Shown here: one piece after another, positions 43,104-52,646 of the stretch
How the letters are laid out: each line of letters starts with the position of its first letter
How positions within the stretch are numbered: the stretch's first letter is position 1
Assembly (NCBI GenBank): GCA_002842755.1
Contig: PHDU01000004.1
Span: 1-64,000, forward strand
Source of the DNA: Bacteroidetes bacterium HGW-Bacteroidetes-1
GTDB lineage: Bacteria; Bacteroidota; Bacteroidia; Bacteroidales; F082
DNA: 64,000 nucleotides
Direction: 5' to 3'
The notes under the pieces: model-generated
Databases searched by the model: none
Told to the model about the DNA's origin: nothing
Seen by the model: the letters and a program-made list of their open reading frames with translations, nothing else
Program-made: the position numbers and the translations under genes

Positions 43104-43817
43104 TTACACTGCAACTTGAAGCGCTTCTTTCGGATGAGGATGTCCGTTTTTTTCATCGGTGCCAATCAATCCATCATGAAGGCGAATGATTCTTTGTGTT
43201 TGGTGGGCAATATCGTTTTCGTGTGTTACAATAATAATGGTAATGCCACTTTTATTGATTTCGCGGAAAAGTTCCATCACCTCATTGGAAGTAGTGCTGT
43301 CGAGCGCACCTGTGGGTTCGTCAGCTAAAATAACTTTTGGTTGCGAAATAAGAGATCTTGCTATGGCAAGACGTTGTTTTTGTCCACCAGAAAGCTCATT
43401 GGGAAGATGTTCAGCCCATTCAAACAAACCTACACGCTCAAGATAGTCGAGCGCAATTTTGTTACGTTTACGCCTTGAAACTCCTTGATAATAAAGCGGT
43501 AGCGCTACGTTTTCCATTGCGTTTTTGAAACTGATGAGGTTGAATGATTGAAAAACAAAACCGATAAATTTATTGCGCAGCAAAGCTGCCTTTGTTTCGT
43601 TCATTTCCCGAATCAGGTTTCCATCCAGATAATACTCTCCCTTATCGTGATTGTCGAGAAGGCCTATGATATTTAACAGGGTTGATTTTCCTGAACCAGA
43701 GGAACCCATAATGGAAACCATTTCACCTGCTTCTACTTTAAGGTCAATACCTTTCAGCACATGCAGGCTGTTGTTACCCATTTGATAACTCTTATGAATG
43801 TTGGTCAATGTGATCAT
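43104..43817 (-). CDS. ABC transporter ATP-binding protein, MacB/LolD type
   Basis: 237-aa ATPase that powers the permease pair. Walker A is GSSGSGKST near residue 39, the signature motif is LSGGQKQRLAIARSL near 141, Walker B is VILADEPTGALD near 160, and the switch histidine is in IIIVTHEND near 197. This is the compact LolD/MacB N-terminal class used for lipoprotein release, peptide and antibiotic export, or stress sensing. First gene of the four-gene leftward operon, which ends with the terminator at 39332-39359. I could not see a consensus promoter upstream. Confidence 0.95.
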   Translation of the reverse strand: MITLTNIHKSYQMGNNSLHVLKGIDLKVEAGEMVSIMGSSGSGKSTLLNIIGLLDNHDKGEYYLDGNLIREMNETKAALLRNKFIGFVFQSFNLISFKNAMENVALPLYYQGVSRRKRNKIALDYLERVGLFEWAEHLPNELSGGQKQRLAIARSLISQPKVILADEPTGALDSTTSNEVMELFREINKSGITIIIVTHENDIAHQTQRIIRLHDGLIGTDEKNGHPHPKEALQVAV

Positions 43818-44252
43818 CTTTTGTGCAGTTTGGATTGCATTCAGTTAAAACGTAAATGATAGATCATAGATTGTGCCAAAAAGCGCAATAAACTGTTTAC
43901 TAGTATTATATGAATCTCTAGTTTCAATAATTTGGATTTATCAATCTGTATGAGGTGTGCGGTTGCGATCAATTTTATTCGAAAATGAACACATGTTATA
44001 CCAAAGTGAATTATAGATGAATCCAAAAGCATAAATGGTATAATGCCGATGGATAGAAATGTTAGGCCAATTGAGTGAGCGATAATTGGACTATTACATT
44101 TCTCCTTTCGGTATTAGGAATAGTATGTGTTGATTAAGCGTCGAAAGGGAACTTTCGAAATGGAATGGAAAGAAAAATCGTGGCTCGAATGGAAACTCGC
44201 TGAATATCTGGCTTACAGAATTCTTTCAAGGGAGGATAAATAACTTAAACCC
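43818..44252. other. Intergenic region with a possible very short plus-strand frame
   Basis: This 435-bp stretch has no clear gene. A plus-strand frame runs from a GTG at 44127, or an ATG at 44160 (27 aa: EWKEKSWLEWKLAEY and so on), to a stop at 44241. It looks protein-like but has no supporting evidence. A hairpin TCGAAAG-GGAA-CTTTCGA lies at 44141-44158. No consensus promoter for the ABC operon was found in the stretch. Confidence 0.3.
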
Positions 44253-45515
44253 TCACATCCCTTTCAAAATATTAGCGATCAAAAAACCAAGATAGTTTCC
44301 AACTGCGTAGCCGATAATCCCAATGGTAAGACCCGGCAGAATCACTTCCTTGTTTTTGATTGCCCCTGCCACTACCGGGACAAAAGGCGGACTGCAAATC
44401 ATTGCTGTTGAAGTAATCATTACTGTATCAGCATCTATTTTAAGGAATCGTGAAAGAAGGACGTGCAAAAAAAGTGAACCAAAAACAGCCATAGTGATAT
44501 AGGCAAACAATCCGGGTGTGATTCCTTTGAAATTGGTTACGTCTGCCATGGAAGCGACAACAATACTAAAAATAAGAATAAGATACATGCCTGATTCAAA
44601 GGTTTTTTCTATACGATTTAAAGAAGGAATCATCGAAGCCAGAATACCAAGTGTAGTGATTGTAAGTATCACTACAACCATTAGCATGCGCTCAGGGACA
44701 AGCATACTTAATGCTCCTCCAATAGCAAGAATCGCTATGGCCAAAGCGTAAGCTTTGAGTAGGGGAACAAACACTACGCGCTGAAAAATCCCCCAGAAAG
44801 GGTCTTTACCATCTAGATCACGTATTTTAACATCCTCCAGTTGCAAAGGATATTTTGGAAGAAAACGATGAAACATCTTTTGTCCGATAGTCATAAGGAA
44901 AGTAAGATAAAACACACCGATAATTAGATCGTAAGTATGTGTCAGAATGTAGGTGTTTGCATCTACATCAAGCATCATTTTCAGAGAAGCAAGATTGGGA
45001 GTTCCACCGGTATAAACACCGATGAGTAGTCCTGAAACTTTCCATAAATCTGTCATCCCTTTGCCATCGAAAATGAAATACCCTAATATGACCACAAATA
45101 ATACTGCAAAAAAACCAACAAAAAGAGAAAGAAGTGTTTTGCCTGCCATTTGTCCCCATTGCTTAACATTGGCCGAAAACAAAATCAGTGGAATAGCAAG
45201 TAAAATGGTGATACTCATTAATAAATCCCTGAGTTTATAAATCATAAAACCCAAATATTCACTCTCGGTTATAAAGCCACTTGAAAGCAATGTTTCAATT
45301 TCTGTTGAGGTTGCTTTTGGATTCAACAACATAAAATCGTTTAAATAACTGCCCAAACCGGGCAATATACCCGTGTTTCCAAGTAGTAATCCCACAATAT
45401 AAGCGATGATAACCGCTCCAAGCTTGTTCACGAATGGAAAACGATGACACAAATGTAATATCACAATGGGTGACAATACGTAAAACAAGGCTAAGAGAAT
45501 CAATGGTAAGTTCAT
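44253..45515 (-). CDS. DUF819-family membrane protein
   Basis: 420-aa integral membrane protein with about ten to twelve helices. It matches the DUF819 family in length and in blocks such as GAVIIAYIVGLLLGNTG, SGLLIGVYTGGTPNLASLKMML and the C-terminal TAMICSPPFVPVVAGAIKNK. The pseudo-symmetric layout resembles sodium-coupled carriers, but no substrate is known. The ATG at 45515 is chosen because an exact -7 box (45532-45539) lies between it and another in-frame ATG at 45566. It stands alone. Confidence 0.9.
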   Translation of the reverse strand: MNLPLILLALFYVLSPIVILHLCHRFPFVNKLGAVIIAYIVGLLLGNTGILPGLGSYLNDFMLLNPKATSTEIETLLSSGFITESEYLGFMIYKLRDLLMSITILLAIPLILFSANVKQWGQMAGKTLLSLFVGFFAVLFVVILGYFIFDGKGMTDLWKVSGLLIGVYTGGTPNLASLKMMLDVDANTYILTHTYDLIIGVFYLTFLMTIGQKMFHRFLPKYPLQLEDVKIRDLDGKDPFWGIFQRVVFVPLLKAYALAIAILAIGGALSMLVPERMLMVVVILTITTLGILASMIPSLNRIEKTFESGMYLILIFSIVVASMADVTNFKGITPGLFAYITMAVFGSLFLHVLLSRFLKIDADTVMITSTAMICSPPFVPVVAGAIKNKEVILPGLTIGIIGYAVGNYLGFLIANILKGM

Positions 45516-45531
45516 AGGCTTTGAAAAGCAG

Positions 45532-45539
45532 CAAAGATA
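45532..45539 (-). promoter_or_regulatory. -7 element of the DUF819 gene
   Basis: TATCTTTG on the minus strand is an exact match, with TTTG (45564-45567) upstream at a spacing of 24 nt, slightly longer than usual. The leader to the start at 45515 is about 10 nt. Confidence 0.55.
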
Positions 45540-45660
45540 GAATAGGTTTCTTAAAATTGAAAACAAATTTTTTCAATAAACATGTTGGTTTATAAAGGCA
45601 TGGTTCATTGATTAAGTTGAATTATGACTAATTTAGCCTCTATAAAACAAATGCATTTCA

Positions 45661-47643
45661 ATGATAAGAATATTCTTCAGATTTCTTTTACTCTCCCCGT
45701 TATTCATAAGCACCTCTTCACTTATTGCACAGAAAGAGGGTGACCAGATCAAAGGTGAACTTATTGTGCAACTTCGTCAACAAAAAAGCACTTCCTCTTT
45801 TGAGCTTTCAATTCAGGAAAAAAACATGCAGATCAGGCAAGTTTTATCACAAAGACTAGGAATTTATCTTGTTACCTACGACACTTTGCTAACCAATGCC
45901 AATGAAGCATTACAATTAATCCGCTTCATTCCAGATGTACTGCAGGCACAGCACAATCACGTGATTGCTTTGCGTGAAGCTAATAAAACAATACCTGATG
46001 ATACATATTTTAATCAACAATGGGCTTTAAACAACACCGGTCAGAACGATGGCGTTGCAGGAGCAGATATTGATGCTGTTCGTGCATGGAATATAAGCAC
46101 AGGCGGTGTCACTGTTCACAATGACACCATTGTTGTTGCGGTGATTGATGCAGGTTGTGATTTGTTGCATGAAGACCTTAACCTGTTCAAAAATCACCAT
46201 GAAATACCCGGAAATGGTATAGATGATGATAATAACGGCTATTTAGATGATTACAATGGATGGAACGCTTATGACAATAACAGTAACATACCCTTAAGTC
46301 AGCACGGTACACATATTGCGGGAATAGTGGGAGCGATTGGTAACAATTCAAAAGGGGTAGCGGGTGTCAACTGGGATGTAAAAATTCTTCCTGTTGCAGG
46401 CTCTTCCTCCAGCGAAGCCACAGTAGTTGCCGCGTTGGGTTATGTGTATGCCATGCGAAAACAATATGATGAAACGCTTGGACAACAAGGTGCTTTTATA
46501 GTAGCAACCAACAATTCTTTTGGTGTCGATTTTGGACAGCCAGAAAACTATCCTGTTTGGGCTTCCATGTATGACAGTTTAGGCATGTTAGGCATCCTTC
46601 ATGCAGCATCTACGGCCAATCTCAACATCAATGTTGACTCGGTCGGGGATATTCCTGCTTCTTTTGAAAGCCTCTGGCTAATAGGTATCACCAATACCAC
46701 AGGACAGGACAAAAAAAACAGCGATGCCGGCTTCGGTTTGCAATCTATTGATTTTGGTGCTCCAGGAACAAACATTTATTCCACACGCAACAACAATAGT
46801 TATGGATATTCAACAGGGACAAGCATGTCGTCACCTCATGTTTCAGGTGCTGTTGCACTTTTGATTTCTGCGGCTGATTCGACTTTCATGAAGGAATATA
46901 AGGAAAATCCTTCTGAAACATCATTGCGTCTGAAATTTTTTCTGCTTGCCGGAACCGATCCCGTGGACGATTTAAAAGGCAAAACAGTAACAGGAGGCCG
47001 TTTGAATGTATTTCAATCTATGCATCATTTATTAAGCCGTCCGTTGTCCCTCCTACCCGACACCCTGAAAGTCAGTTTGCCGCTAAACAGCGATACTTTT
47101 AAATACATTTCTGTTTATAATACAGGAATTGATTCCTTAACGATTCAACTTCATCCTTTTGAACAATACAGTTGGTTACAATTTCATGATACTGTTTTTA
47201 CGATTGAAGGGAGTTCAAGTGCGGATTTTGTAATACAATTGAACAGCACAGGACTTTCTGCGGGATATTATGATGCAATTATCATTGCAGAAGCAGAAGG
47301 TTCTTTACAAAAGAGCCGTGTTATTCGCATGGAAGTATTCGATCCACATGGTATCGAATCAATCAGGCAAAATAAGATCCATGTTAAAGCAATACCCAAT
47401 CCTTTTGCTAATTCAGTAAACTTAGAATTATCGATGCTTTCTGTAAACAGCAGCGTCGAATTACAGATCAGTGATGCGAGTGGACAAATTGTCTTTGAAA
47501 GCAGGATAAATCCCGATAATTATTCAGGAATTTTTGTTTGGGATGGATTTGGAAAGAATGGAAAAGCTTGCGCTCAGGGGGTATATTATTTCAAAATCAC
47601 AGCAAAAGACCATTTTGCAACAGGCAAACTTATCAAGCTTTAA
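45661..47643 (+). CDS. Secreted subtilisin-like (S8) serine peptidase with T9SS sorting domain
   Basis: 660-aa protease. The signal peptide ends near SSLIAQ (residue 24) and is followed by an inhibitor-like propeptide to about 110. The S8 catalytic triad is Asp163 (VAVIDAGCD), His215 (SQHGTHIAGIVGA) and Ser388 (STGTSMSSPHVSGA). A calcium-site-like stretch NGIDDDNNGYLDDYNGWNA lies near 185-205. After about 460 there are beta-sandwich regions, then a type A sorting domain containing AIPNPFANSVNLEL and a FlgD-like loop, ending HFATGKLIKL. It should be exported by the type IX system as an extracellular protease. It converges on the EnvC-like gene with a 63-nt gap. Confidence 0.95.
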   Translation: MIRIFFRFLLLSPLFISTSSLIAQKEGDQIKGELIVQLRQQKSTSSFELSIQEKNMQIRQVLSQRLGIYLVTYDTLLTNANEALQLIRFIPDVLQAQHNHVIALREANKTIPDDTYFNQQWALNNTGQNDGVAGADIDAVRAWNISTGGVTVHNDTIVVAVIDAGCDLLHEDLNLFKNHHEIPGNGIDDDNNGYLDDYNGWNAYDNNSNIPLSQHGTHIAGIVGAIGNNSKGVAGVNWDVKILPVAGSSSSEATVVAALGYVYAMRKQYDETLGQQGAFIVATNNSFGVDFGQPENYPVWASMYDSLGMLGILHAASTANLNINVDSVGDIPASFESLWLIGITNTTGQDKKNSDAGFGLQSIDFGAPGTNIYSTRNNNSYGYSTGTSMSSPHVSGAVALLISAADSTFMKEYKENPSETSLRLKFFLLAGTDPVDDLKGKTVTGGRLNVFQSMHHLLSRPLSLLPDTLKVSLPLNSDTFKYISVYNTGIDSLTIQLHPFEQYSWLQFHDTVFTIEGSSSADFVIQLNSTGLSAGYYDAIIIAEAEGSLQKSRVIRMEVFDPHGIESIRQNKIHVKAIPNPFANSVNLELSMLSVNSSVELQISDASGQIVFESRINPDNYSGIFVWDGFGKNGKACAQGVYYFKITAKDHFATGKLIKL

Positions 47644-47706
47644 AGTGCGCCAATTTGTATATGCTTAATTGTCTAATGTTTAGCATTAATTACTATCTGA
47701 CCAGTT

Positions 47707-48942
47707 TTATCTGGCGAGCCAAATGGCAGGATCAACAATCGTTCGGCCTTGCCAAATCTCAAAATGAAGTTCAGTTTTGGCTTCATTTTTATCGGTGTGA
47801 ATCAGTCCGAGAGATTGTTTGGTTTTGATCTGGTCTCCGCGTTTTACATCAACCACTTCAAGGTTCGAATAAACTGTAAAATAATCACCATGACGAATTA
47901 TCACTGCATTGTTTGTTGCAGTAATACGATTGGTACTTACAACCACTCCGTCGAAAACAGCTCTGGCATTTACTCCTTTCGATGTAGCAACATCGATCCC
48001 ATTATTTTTTATGGTTACTTTTTTCAGCACCGGATGCGGTTGTTCTCCAAACCGGGATGAAATCACGCCCCTTTCAACAGGCCAGGGAAGTTTTCCTTTG
48101 TTCTGAGTAAAGCCAGTTGAAAGTCTAAGTTCCTCGGGTGTTAGTTCCATAAGCCGATCGGGAGTAGATGGGGCTTTTTCACCTTTTCGCTGTTGTGCCT
48201 GTCTGATTTCTTCGGAGATGATAGCTTCTATCTGCCGCTGAAGTTTTTGCGCGTCCCGTTCTTTCTGACGCAGCGTTTCCTGTAATTTTTTTTCCTGTTG
48301 AGAGAACTTTTGTACCGTTTTGTCCATCCCTGCCTTTTCATTGCTTAATAGGATTTGCTGGCGTCGTTCGGATTCAAAAAGTTGAGTTTTTTCGTTTTTT
48401 TCATTTTCAAGCTCATTCTTTTGCTTTTCTAACTTTGCTTGTGTTTGGACAATTCTATCAATCTGCATCTGTCGGAGTGCAGTGTATTGCTGCATATACT
48501 TAAGTCGTCGGTATGCCTGATTGAAGTCGTCTGCAGCAAAAAGAAACATCAGTTTGTTAAGACCGCTTCTGTTTTTATAGGCAAAGGCGATCATGCCTGA
48601 ATATTCTTTGCGCAGGGTTTTAAGATCGTTTTCAGTTCGATTAAACTCCCGCTGGGTGCGTTCTAACTGAGACTGGGTATTGAAAAGTTGTTTTTGAATT
48701 GTTGCAACAAGGTTTTCGCGTTGACGGATTCTGGATTGCAAAATCATCAATTCATTTAAGCTTAATTTTTTACTTTGCCGGGTATCTTCAAGTAGTTTAT
48801 TGGTATAACTAATTTCCTCTTCTATACGTTTTTTCGTGTTTTCGAGTTCTGATTTTTTATCCTGACACAAAAGGGGTAAGTATGGCAGCAAAAGAGCCAA
48901 AAACAAAATTATCCGGATGTGGTGAATAAAAAACGACCTCAT
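47707..48942 (-). CDS. EnvC-like murein hydrolase activator (degenerate M23/LytM)
   Basis: 411-aa periplasmic protein with a signal peptide and a long coiled coil (about 30-255, rich in Lys, Glu, Gln and Arg), then a LytM domain (about 290-411). The LytM zinc site is incomplete. The HxxxD motif is NNGID, so His is replaced by Asn, and the HxH motif is ELH in TELHFEIW. A remaining histidine sits in EQPHPVLKK. Catalytically dead LytM with a coiled coil is the pattern of EnvC, which activates amidases at the division site. Last gene of the leftward dut operon, 11 nt after the DUF4292 gene. Confidence 0.92.
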   Translation of the reverse strand: MRSFFIHHIRIILFLALLLPYLPLLCQDKKSELENTKKRIEEEISYTNKLLEDTRQSKKLSLNELMILQSRIRQRENLVATIQKQLFNTQSQLERTQREFNRTENDLKTLRKEYSGMIAFAYKNRSGLNKLMFLFAADDFNQAYRRLKYMQQYTALRQMQIDRIVQTQAKLEKQKNELENEKNEKTQLFESERRQQILLSNEKAGMDKTVQKFSQQEKKLQETLRQKERDAQKLQRQIEAIISEEIRQAQQRKGEKAPSTPDRLMELTPEELRLSTGFTQNKGKLPWPVERGVISSRFGEQPHPVLKKVTIKNNGIDVATSKGVNARAVFDGVVVSTNRITATNNAVIIRHGDYFTVYSNLEVVDVKRGDQIKTKQSLGLIHTDKNEAKTELHFEIWQGRTIVDPAIWLAR

Positions 48943-48953
48943 AAGGCGTAAAA

Positions 48954-49781
48954 TTACTTCATTTCAGTATAATTGTCTGGAATTTTGAAAGGGAAGGTTT
49001 GAAGAATATCCAATTCGATGCGGGAATATTTTATTTTAAGGTTTATTTTTTTTCCTCCCTGTAACTCAAAGTTGATGGATGCCGGAACCATCTGTCCATT
49101 TATTGTTTCAAAATCATCATAAAATGCCTGAAGTCGTTTGTTTTCTTCACCAAACTCCTTTATATTTAAGCTCATGATTTTAAAATTATTAGGGTTGAGC
49201 CAGATATTTTGAACCAGCACATTTGGTGTGTCTTTTTGTTTCAGATATTTCTTTTGTTTTACCCGGTTGGTAGCCGTCAGCCTGTACTGCATGGCATCAA
49301 TTGAAGCGCGGAAATTTCCATCTTCATACCCTTCTATATCGTTTCCAGTGATGAGTGCCTGAAGAATATCAAAGTCGATGGTGGTTAAAAAATAGTTGTT
49401 TACCAATGAGATGTCACCCTCAAAAAATGTCTTGTCGATGCGGTTTATAAAACGGATGGAATCGTTTGTGACCATCAGGCGTGCGGCTTCAATGCCAAGC
49501 GCCGGTGAAAGGGAAATCCAAATAATACTGTCTTTTTGTATTCTTAGCTGACCACGCAACTCGGTAGAATTTTTTTTATCATCAATAAGGGTGACATTGC
49601 ATCGCGCGTTGAAATACGTATATTTAAATTCTGCATCTGCCATTTTATCGATCAGAAATTTTTCTCCTTCTGATTTCAGAGGTTCTTTGATGATACTACG
49701 CTGGGTTTTGCATGAAACGGCCAGCAATAGCATTAAAAGGAGACAAACATGTAAAATTCTATGTGCAGGAAACTTATTCAT
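48954..49781 (-). CDS. DUF4292-family lipoprotein
   Basis: 275-aa lipoprotein. The signal peptide ends LLLAVSC, giving a lipid-anchored Cys. The rest is a single DUF4292 domain whose beta-strand pattern (LRGQLRIQKDSIIWISLSPA, RLMVTNDSIRFIN) resembles the LolA/LolB lipoprotein-carrier fold. A role in outer-membrane lipoprotein or lipid handling is a structural guess, not established. The start at 49781 overlaps the TPR gene by 8 nt. A longer reading from 49811 would overlap it further and spoil the signal peptide. The TPR-DUF4292-M23 gene order recurs in Bacteroidota. Confidence 0.9.
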   Translation of the reverse strand: MNKFPAHRILHVCLLLMLLLAVSCKTQRSIIKEPLKSEGEKFLIDKMADAEFKYTYFNARCNVTLIDDKKNSTELRGQLRIQKDSIIWISLSPALGIEAARLMVTNDSIRFINRIDKTFFEGDISLVNNYFLTTIDFDILQALITGNDIEGYEDGNFRASIDAMQYRLTATNRVKQKKYLKQKDTPNVLVQNIWLNPNNFKIMSLNIKEFGEENKRLQAFYDDFETINGQMVPASINFELQGGKKINLKIKYSRIELDILQTFPFKIPDNYTEMK

Positions 49782-51522
49782 AAAGAATAGCATCTTTGAT
49801 TTTTTTGTCAATTAATTCTGATGTTTCTCCTCCATTTTTTGCTTTTTTCCATTGCTCAAGCGCATCTTGTTTACGACCTAATTTGTATAGAATATCGCCA
49901 TAATGCTCATAAAGAGTTCCTCCCTGTTCTTCAGAAAATTGCAAAGCTTTTTCTATCCATAAAAGGGCATTTTCATAGTCGCCTTTTTTGTAAAATATCC
50001 AGGCATAAGTGTCAAGATAAGAAGGCTGTTCGGGAAATTTTTCTACTGCCTTTGCAGCCATCTGAAGAGCCTCCTCAAGTTTTTCGCCTCTGATTGAAAG
50101 GTAGTAAGCATAGTTATTGAGCACTACCGCATTCAGCGGATCAATGGCGAGAGATTTATCGTAAGAAGCATCAGAAGCTATATGATTTCCAAGTTTGTGC
50201 TGTGTATCGCCAATGCTACTGAAAAATTCAGCCAGGAGTCTGTCGTTGCCAACAACAAATTTACGGCCAGTTTCGTATGTGACAAGAGCTCCGGCATAGT
50301 CATTTCGCTGATATTTTGCTATCCCTTCAAAAAGATAGGGAAGAGGCTGTTCAGGAAAAAGGCTCTTTGTGCTTTTGGCATGGATTTCCAGTGTCTTAAA
50401 ATCCTGAAGTTGTATGTCAGTAAAAAGCAAACTTTCCCATACTAAATAAGTACTCCCGTTAATTTCAACTGCTTTCTGAAAATTACTGCGGGCCTTTTCA
50501 TACTCGTTATTTCGAAGATACACATCAGCCATCAGTTGATAACCTCTTGAGCTTTCCGGATGTACCTTTTGAAATAATTCAGCTATTTTTTTAGCCTTAT
50601 GATTTAGTTGCTCGGTAAAGGTTTCACCCTCGAACCACAGAAGCATTATTTGCACCTTTGTGTCAATTTCAAGTGCTTCATTTTCAAAGGCAAGAAGCAA
50701 CTCATCAAAGGCTTTTTCGTCCTCTCCTCCTTCCTTATAGAACTCGGCCAAAGAAATATGGATATACGGATCATTTACATCAAGCTGCAAGATTTTCTGA
50801 TAGCGTTCCAATGCTTTTTCCCTAAAGCCGTTTTTTTTGTACATCTCTGCGAGCATGGCGTGGTAACGCACTTCAAAAGGGAAAGTATCTGACAGCTTCT
50901 CCAATTCTGTAATAGCCCCATTTATATCTTTTTTACTGAGATAAATAGATTGTTTTTGAACAGAGAGCATCTCATTCACACCGACTTGTTTTTCAATCTC
51001 ATTGAACACTTGAAGCGCTTCATCATATTTTTCAAGCAGTAGCAGCGCTGAAGATAATTCGCTGAAATAATCTACATTATCGGGCTTCAACTTCAACAAA
51101 GTACGATAAATATCTGCATAAGCTTCATAATCGCCCTGATGCTTGTAAAGTTGTCCCAGTCTGATCTGATACCATTCATTTTCTGGTTGAAGTGAAACGG
51201 CTTTTTTCATCAGATTGAACGATTCATCAAACCGTCCGTTTCTTGCATAAAGATCACTTAGCTCGTACATGCTGCCATGATCATCTGGATCGGTTTTAAT
51301 TGCTCTTTCAAAAAGTGAAGCAGCTTTCTCATAATTACCTGACAGTCGTTCCCGAAGGCCATCTGAAAACAAATCAGCACTTTTTCGTTTTGCAATCATA
51401 AGGGTGCTGTCAGACTGAGGAGTGTTTTTTATAGCCTTCGTTGATTTCCATGAAGAAACACAAGAAAAGAAGAGGAAAGATGTAACAGCAAGGAAGACTA
51501 TAATTTTGTTTTTATTGTTCAT
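49774..51522 (-). CDS. Tetratricopeptide-repeat lipoprotein
   Basis: 582-aa lipoprotein (lipobox FLFFSC, Cys21). From about residue 50 to the C-terminus it is built of about fourteen TPR helical pairs, recognised from repeated patterns such as NYEKAASLFERAIKTDPDD, RFDESFNLMKKAVSLQPEN and EYEKARSNFQKAVEINGS. TPR arrays are scaffolds for protein complexes. Its position between a nucleotidyltransferase and DUF4292/EnvC-like genes suggests an envelope-assembly role. It is 55 nt downstream of the nucleotidyltransferase gene and overlaps the DUF4292 gene by 8 nt. Confidence 0.93.
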   Translation of the reverse strand: MNNKNKIIVFLAVTSFLFFSCVSSWKSTKAIKNTPQSDSTLMIAKRKSADLFSDGLRERLSGNYEKAASLFERAIKTDPDDHGSMYELSDLYARNGRFDESFNLMKKAVSLQPENEWYQIRLGQLYKHQGDYEAYADIYRTLLKLKPDNVDYFSELSSALLLLEKYDEALQVFNEIEKQVGVNEMLSVQKQSIYLSKKDINGAITELEKLSDTFPFEVRYHAMLAEMYKKNGFREKALERYQKILQLDVNDPYIHISLAEFYKEGGEDEKAFDELLLAFENEALEIDTKVQIMLLWFEGETFTEQLNHKAKKIAELFQKVHPESSRGYQLMADVYLRNNEYEKARSNFQKAVEINGSTYLVWESLLFTDIQLQDFKTLEIHAKSTKSLFPEQPLPYLFEGIAKYQRNDYAGALVTYETGRKFVVGNDRLLAEFFSSIGDTQHKLGNHIASDASYDKSLAIDPLNAVVLNNYAYYLSIRGEKLEEALQMAAKAVEKFPEQPSYLDTYAWIFYKKGDYENALLWIEKALQFSEEQGGTLYEHYGDILYKLGRKQDALEQWKKAKNGGETSELIDKKIKDAILYE

Positions 51523-51577
51523 TCTGAGATATTTGGCGGGGTTTTCGTTTAAGAGTTAAAAAGCTATAACAAAACTT

Positions 51578-52594
51578 CTAATCTTCTATTTCATTGTAGT
51601 CACCTAAACTTAATATATCGAAACGGCCTTTCAATTGTGCAAATTTTCCAATCATGCTGTTTTCAATTAGTTTATTTTCGATAATGGCATTGCTTTGAAT
51701 AATGCTGTTACGTACAACCGATTGATGAATTACAACATTATCTCCAACCGACACATAAGGGCCTAAAACAGAATGTGTTATAATTGCCCCCTTTCCAATG
51801 AAACAAGGCTCTATAATAAGCGCGTCTTCTATTTCAGCAGTATTTGAAATGAGATTATCATCTTTCATTTCCTCCATTGCAAAAGCCAGCACTTTGTGGT
51901 TGGTATCAACAGTAGCGTCCTTGTTTCCGCAATCGAGCCAGGCTTCGACCGTTTCGGTATGGAATCGTGTTCCTTTGATCATCATGTTTTGCAATGCATC
52001 TGTAATGCCATATTCACCTCCGGTAGTGATTTTCTTATCGAGGAGGTATTGAAGTTCCTGGCGTAGATATTCACCATCCCTGAAGTAATAAATGCCAATA
52101 ATAGCGAGATCGGAAATGAAGGTTATGGGCTTTTCATAAAAACCTTCAATGCTACCATCATTATTTAGCTTGACAACACCAAACTGATCGGGGTTTTCAA
52201 CCTGTTTCACCCAGATGGCTCCCTCATTACTATTGTCAAGTTTGAATCCAGCTTTAAAGAGTGTATCTGCATAAGCTACAACCACCTTGCCCGTGAGCAC
52301 TTCCTTTGCACAAAGGATAGCATGTGCTGTTCCAAGTGCTTTCTGCTGATAGTGAATGCTGCCTTTTGCCCCAACTGCACTGGCGATATTCATCAGGGTT
52401 TGCTCCACATCTTCACCAAAATCACCAACCACAAAAGCAATATGCTCAATTTGCTCATCAATCACTTTTGCAATATCTTCAACAAGTCGCTGCACAATAG
52501 GCTTTCCGGCTACAGGAAGCAACGGTTTTGGGGTGGTCAGTGTGTGAGGGCGAAGGCGTTTTCCCATTCCTGCCATTGGGATAATTATATTCAT
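51578..52594 (-). CDS. Sugar-phosphate nucleotidyltransferase with left-handed beta-helix tail
   Basis: 338-aa enzyme of the glucose-1-phosphate thymidylyl/uridylyl-transferase family. The N-terminal GT-A fold has the signature GMGKRLRPHTLTTPKPLLPV (about residues 10-29) with its NTP-binding GxGxRL and catalytic lysine. Other blocks are QKALGTAHAILCA, YADTLF and EKPITFISDLAIIGIYYF. From about 245 hexapeptide repeats form a short beta-helix (IIEPCFIGKGAIITHSVLG and on). It makes an NDP-sugar for cell-envelope glycans; the sugar cannot be read from the sequence. The gene is 52 nt after dut in the same operon. Confidence 0.93.
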   Translation of the reverse strand: MNIIIPMAGMGKRLRPHTLTTPKPLLPVAGKPIVQRLVEDIAKVIDEQIEHIAFVVGDFGEDVEQTLMNIASAVGAKGSIHYQQKALGTAHAILCAKEVLTGKVVVAYADTLFKAGFKLDNSNEGAIWVKQVENPDQFGVVKLNNDGSIEGFYEKPITFISDLAIIGIYYFRDGEYLRQELQYLLDKKITTGGEYGITDALQNMMIKGTRFHTETVEAWLDCGNKDATVDTNHKVLAFAMEEMKDDNLISNTAEIEDALIIEPCFIGKGAIITHSVLGPYVSVGDNVVIHQSVVRNSIIQSNAIIENKLIENSMIGKFAQLKGRFDILSLGDYNEIED

Positions 52595-52646
52595 TTTTTA
52601 ACTTTAAAGGGTTGAGGTCGAAAAGCTTACTATTTTCCTTGTTTTA

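Noticed and set aside
44141-44158. Hairpin TCGAAAG-GGAA-CTTTCGA as a terminator
   Set aside because: It is short, has no T tract on either strand and is not at a gene end; left only as a note in the intergenic entry.
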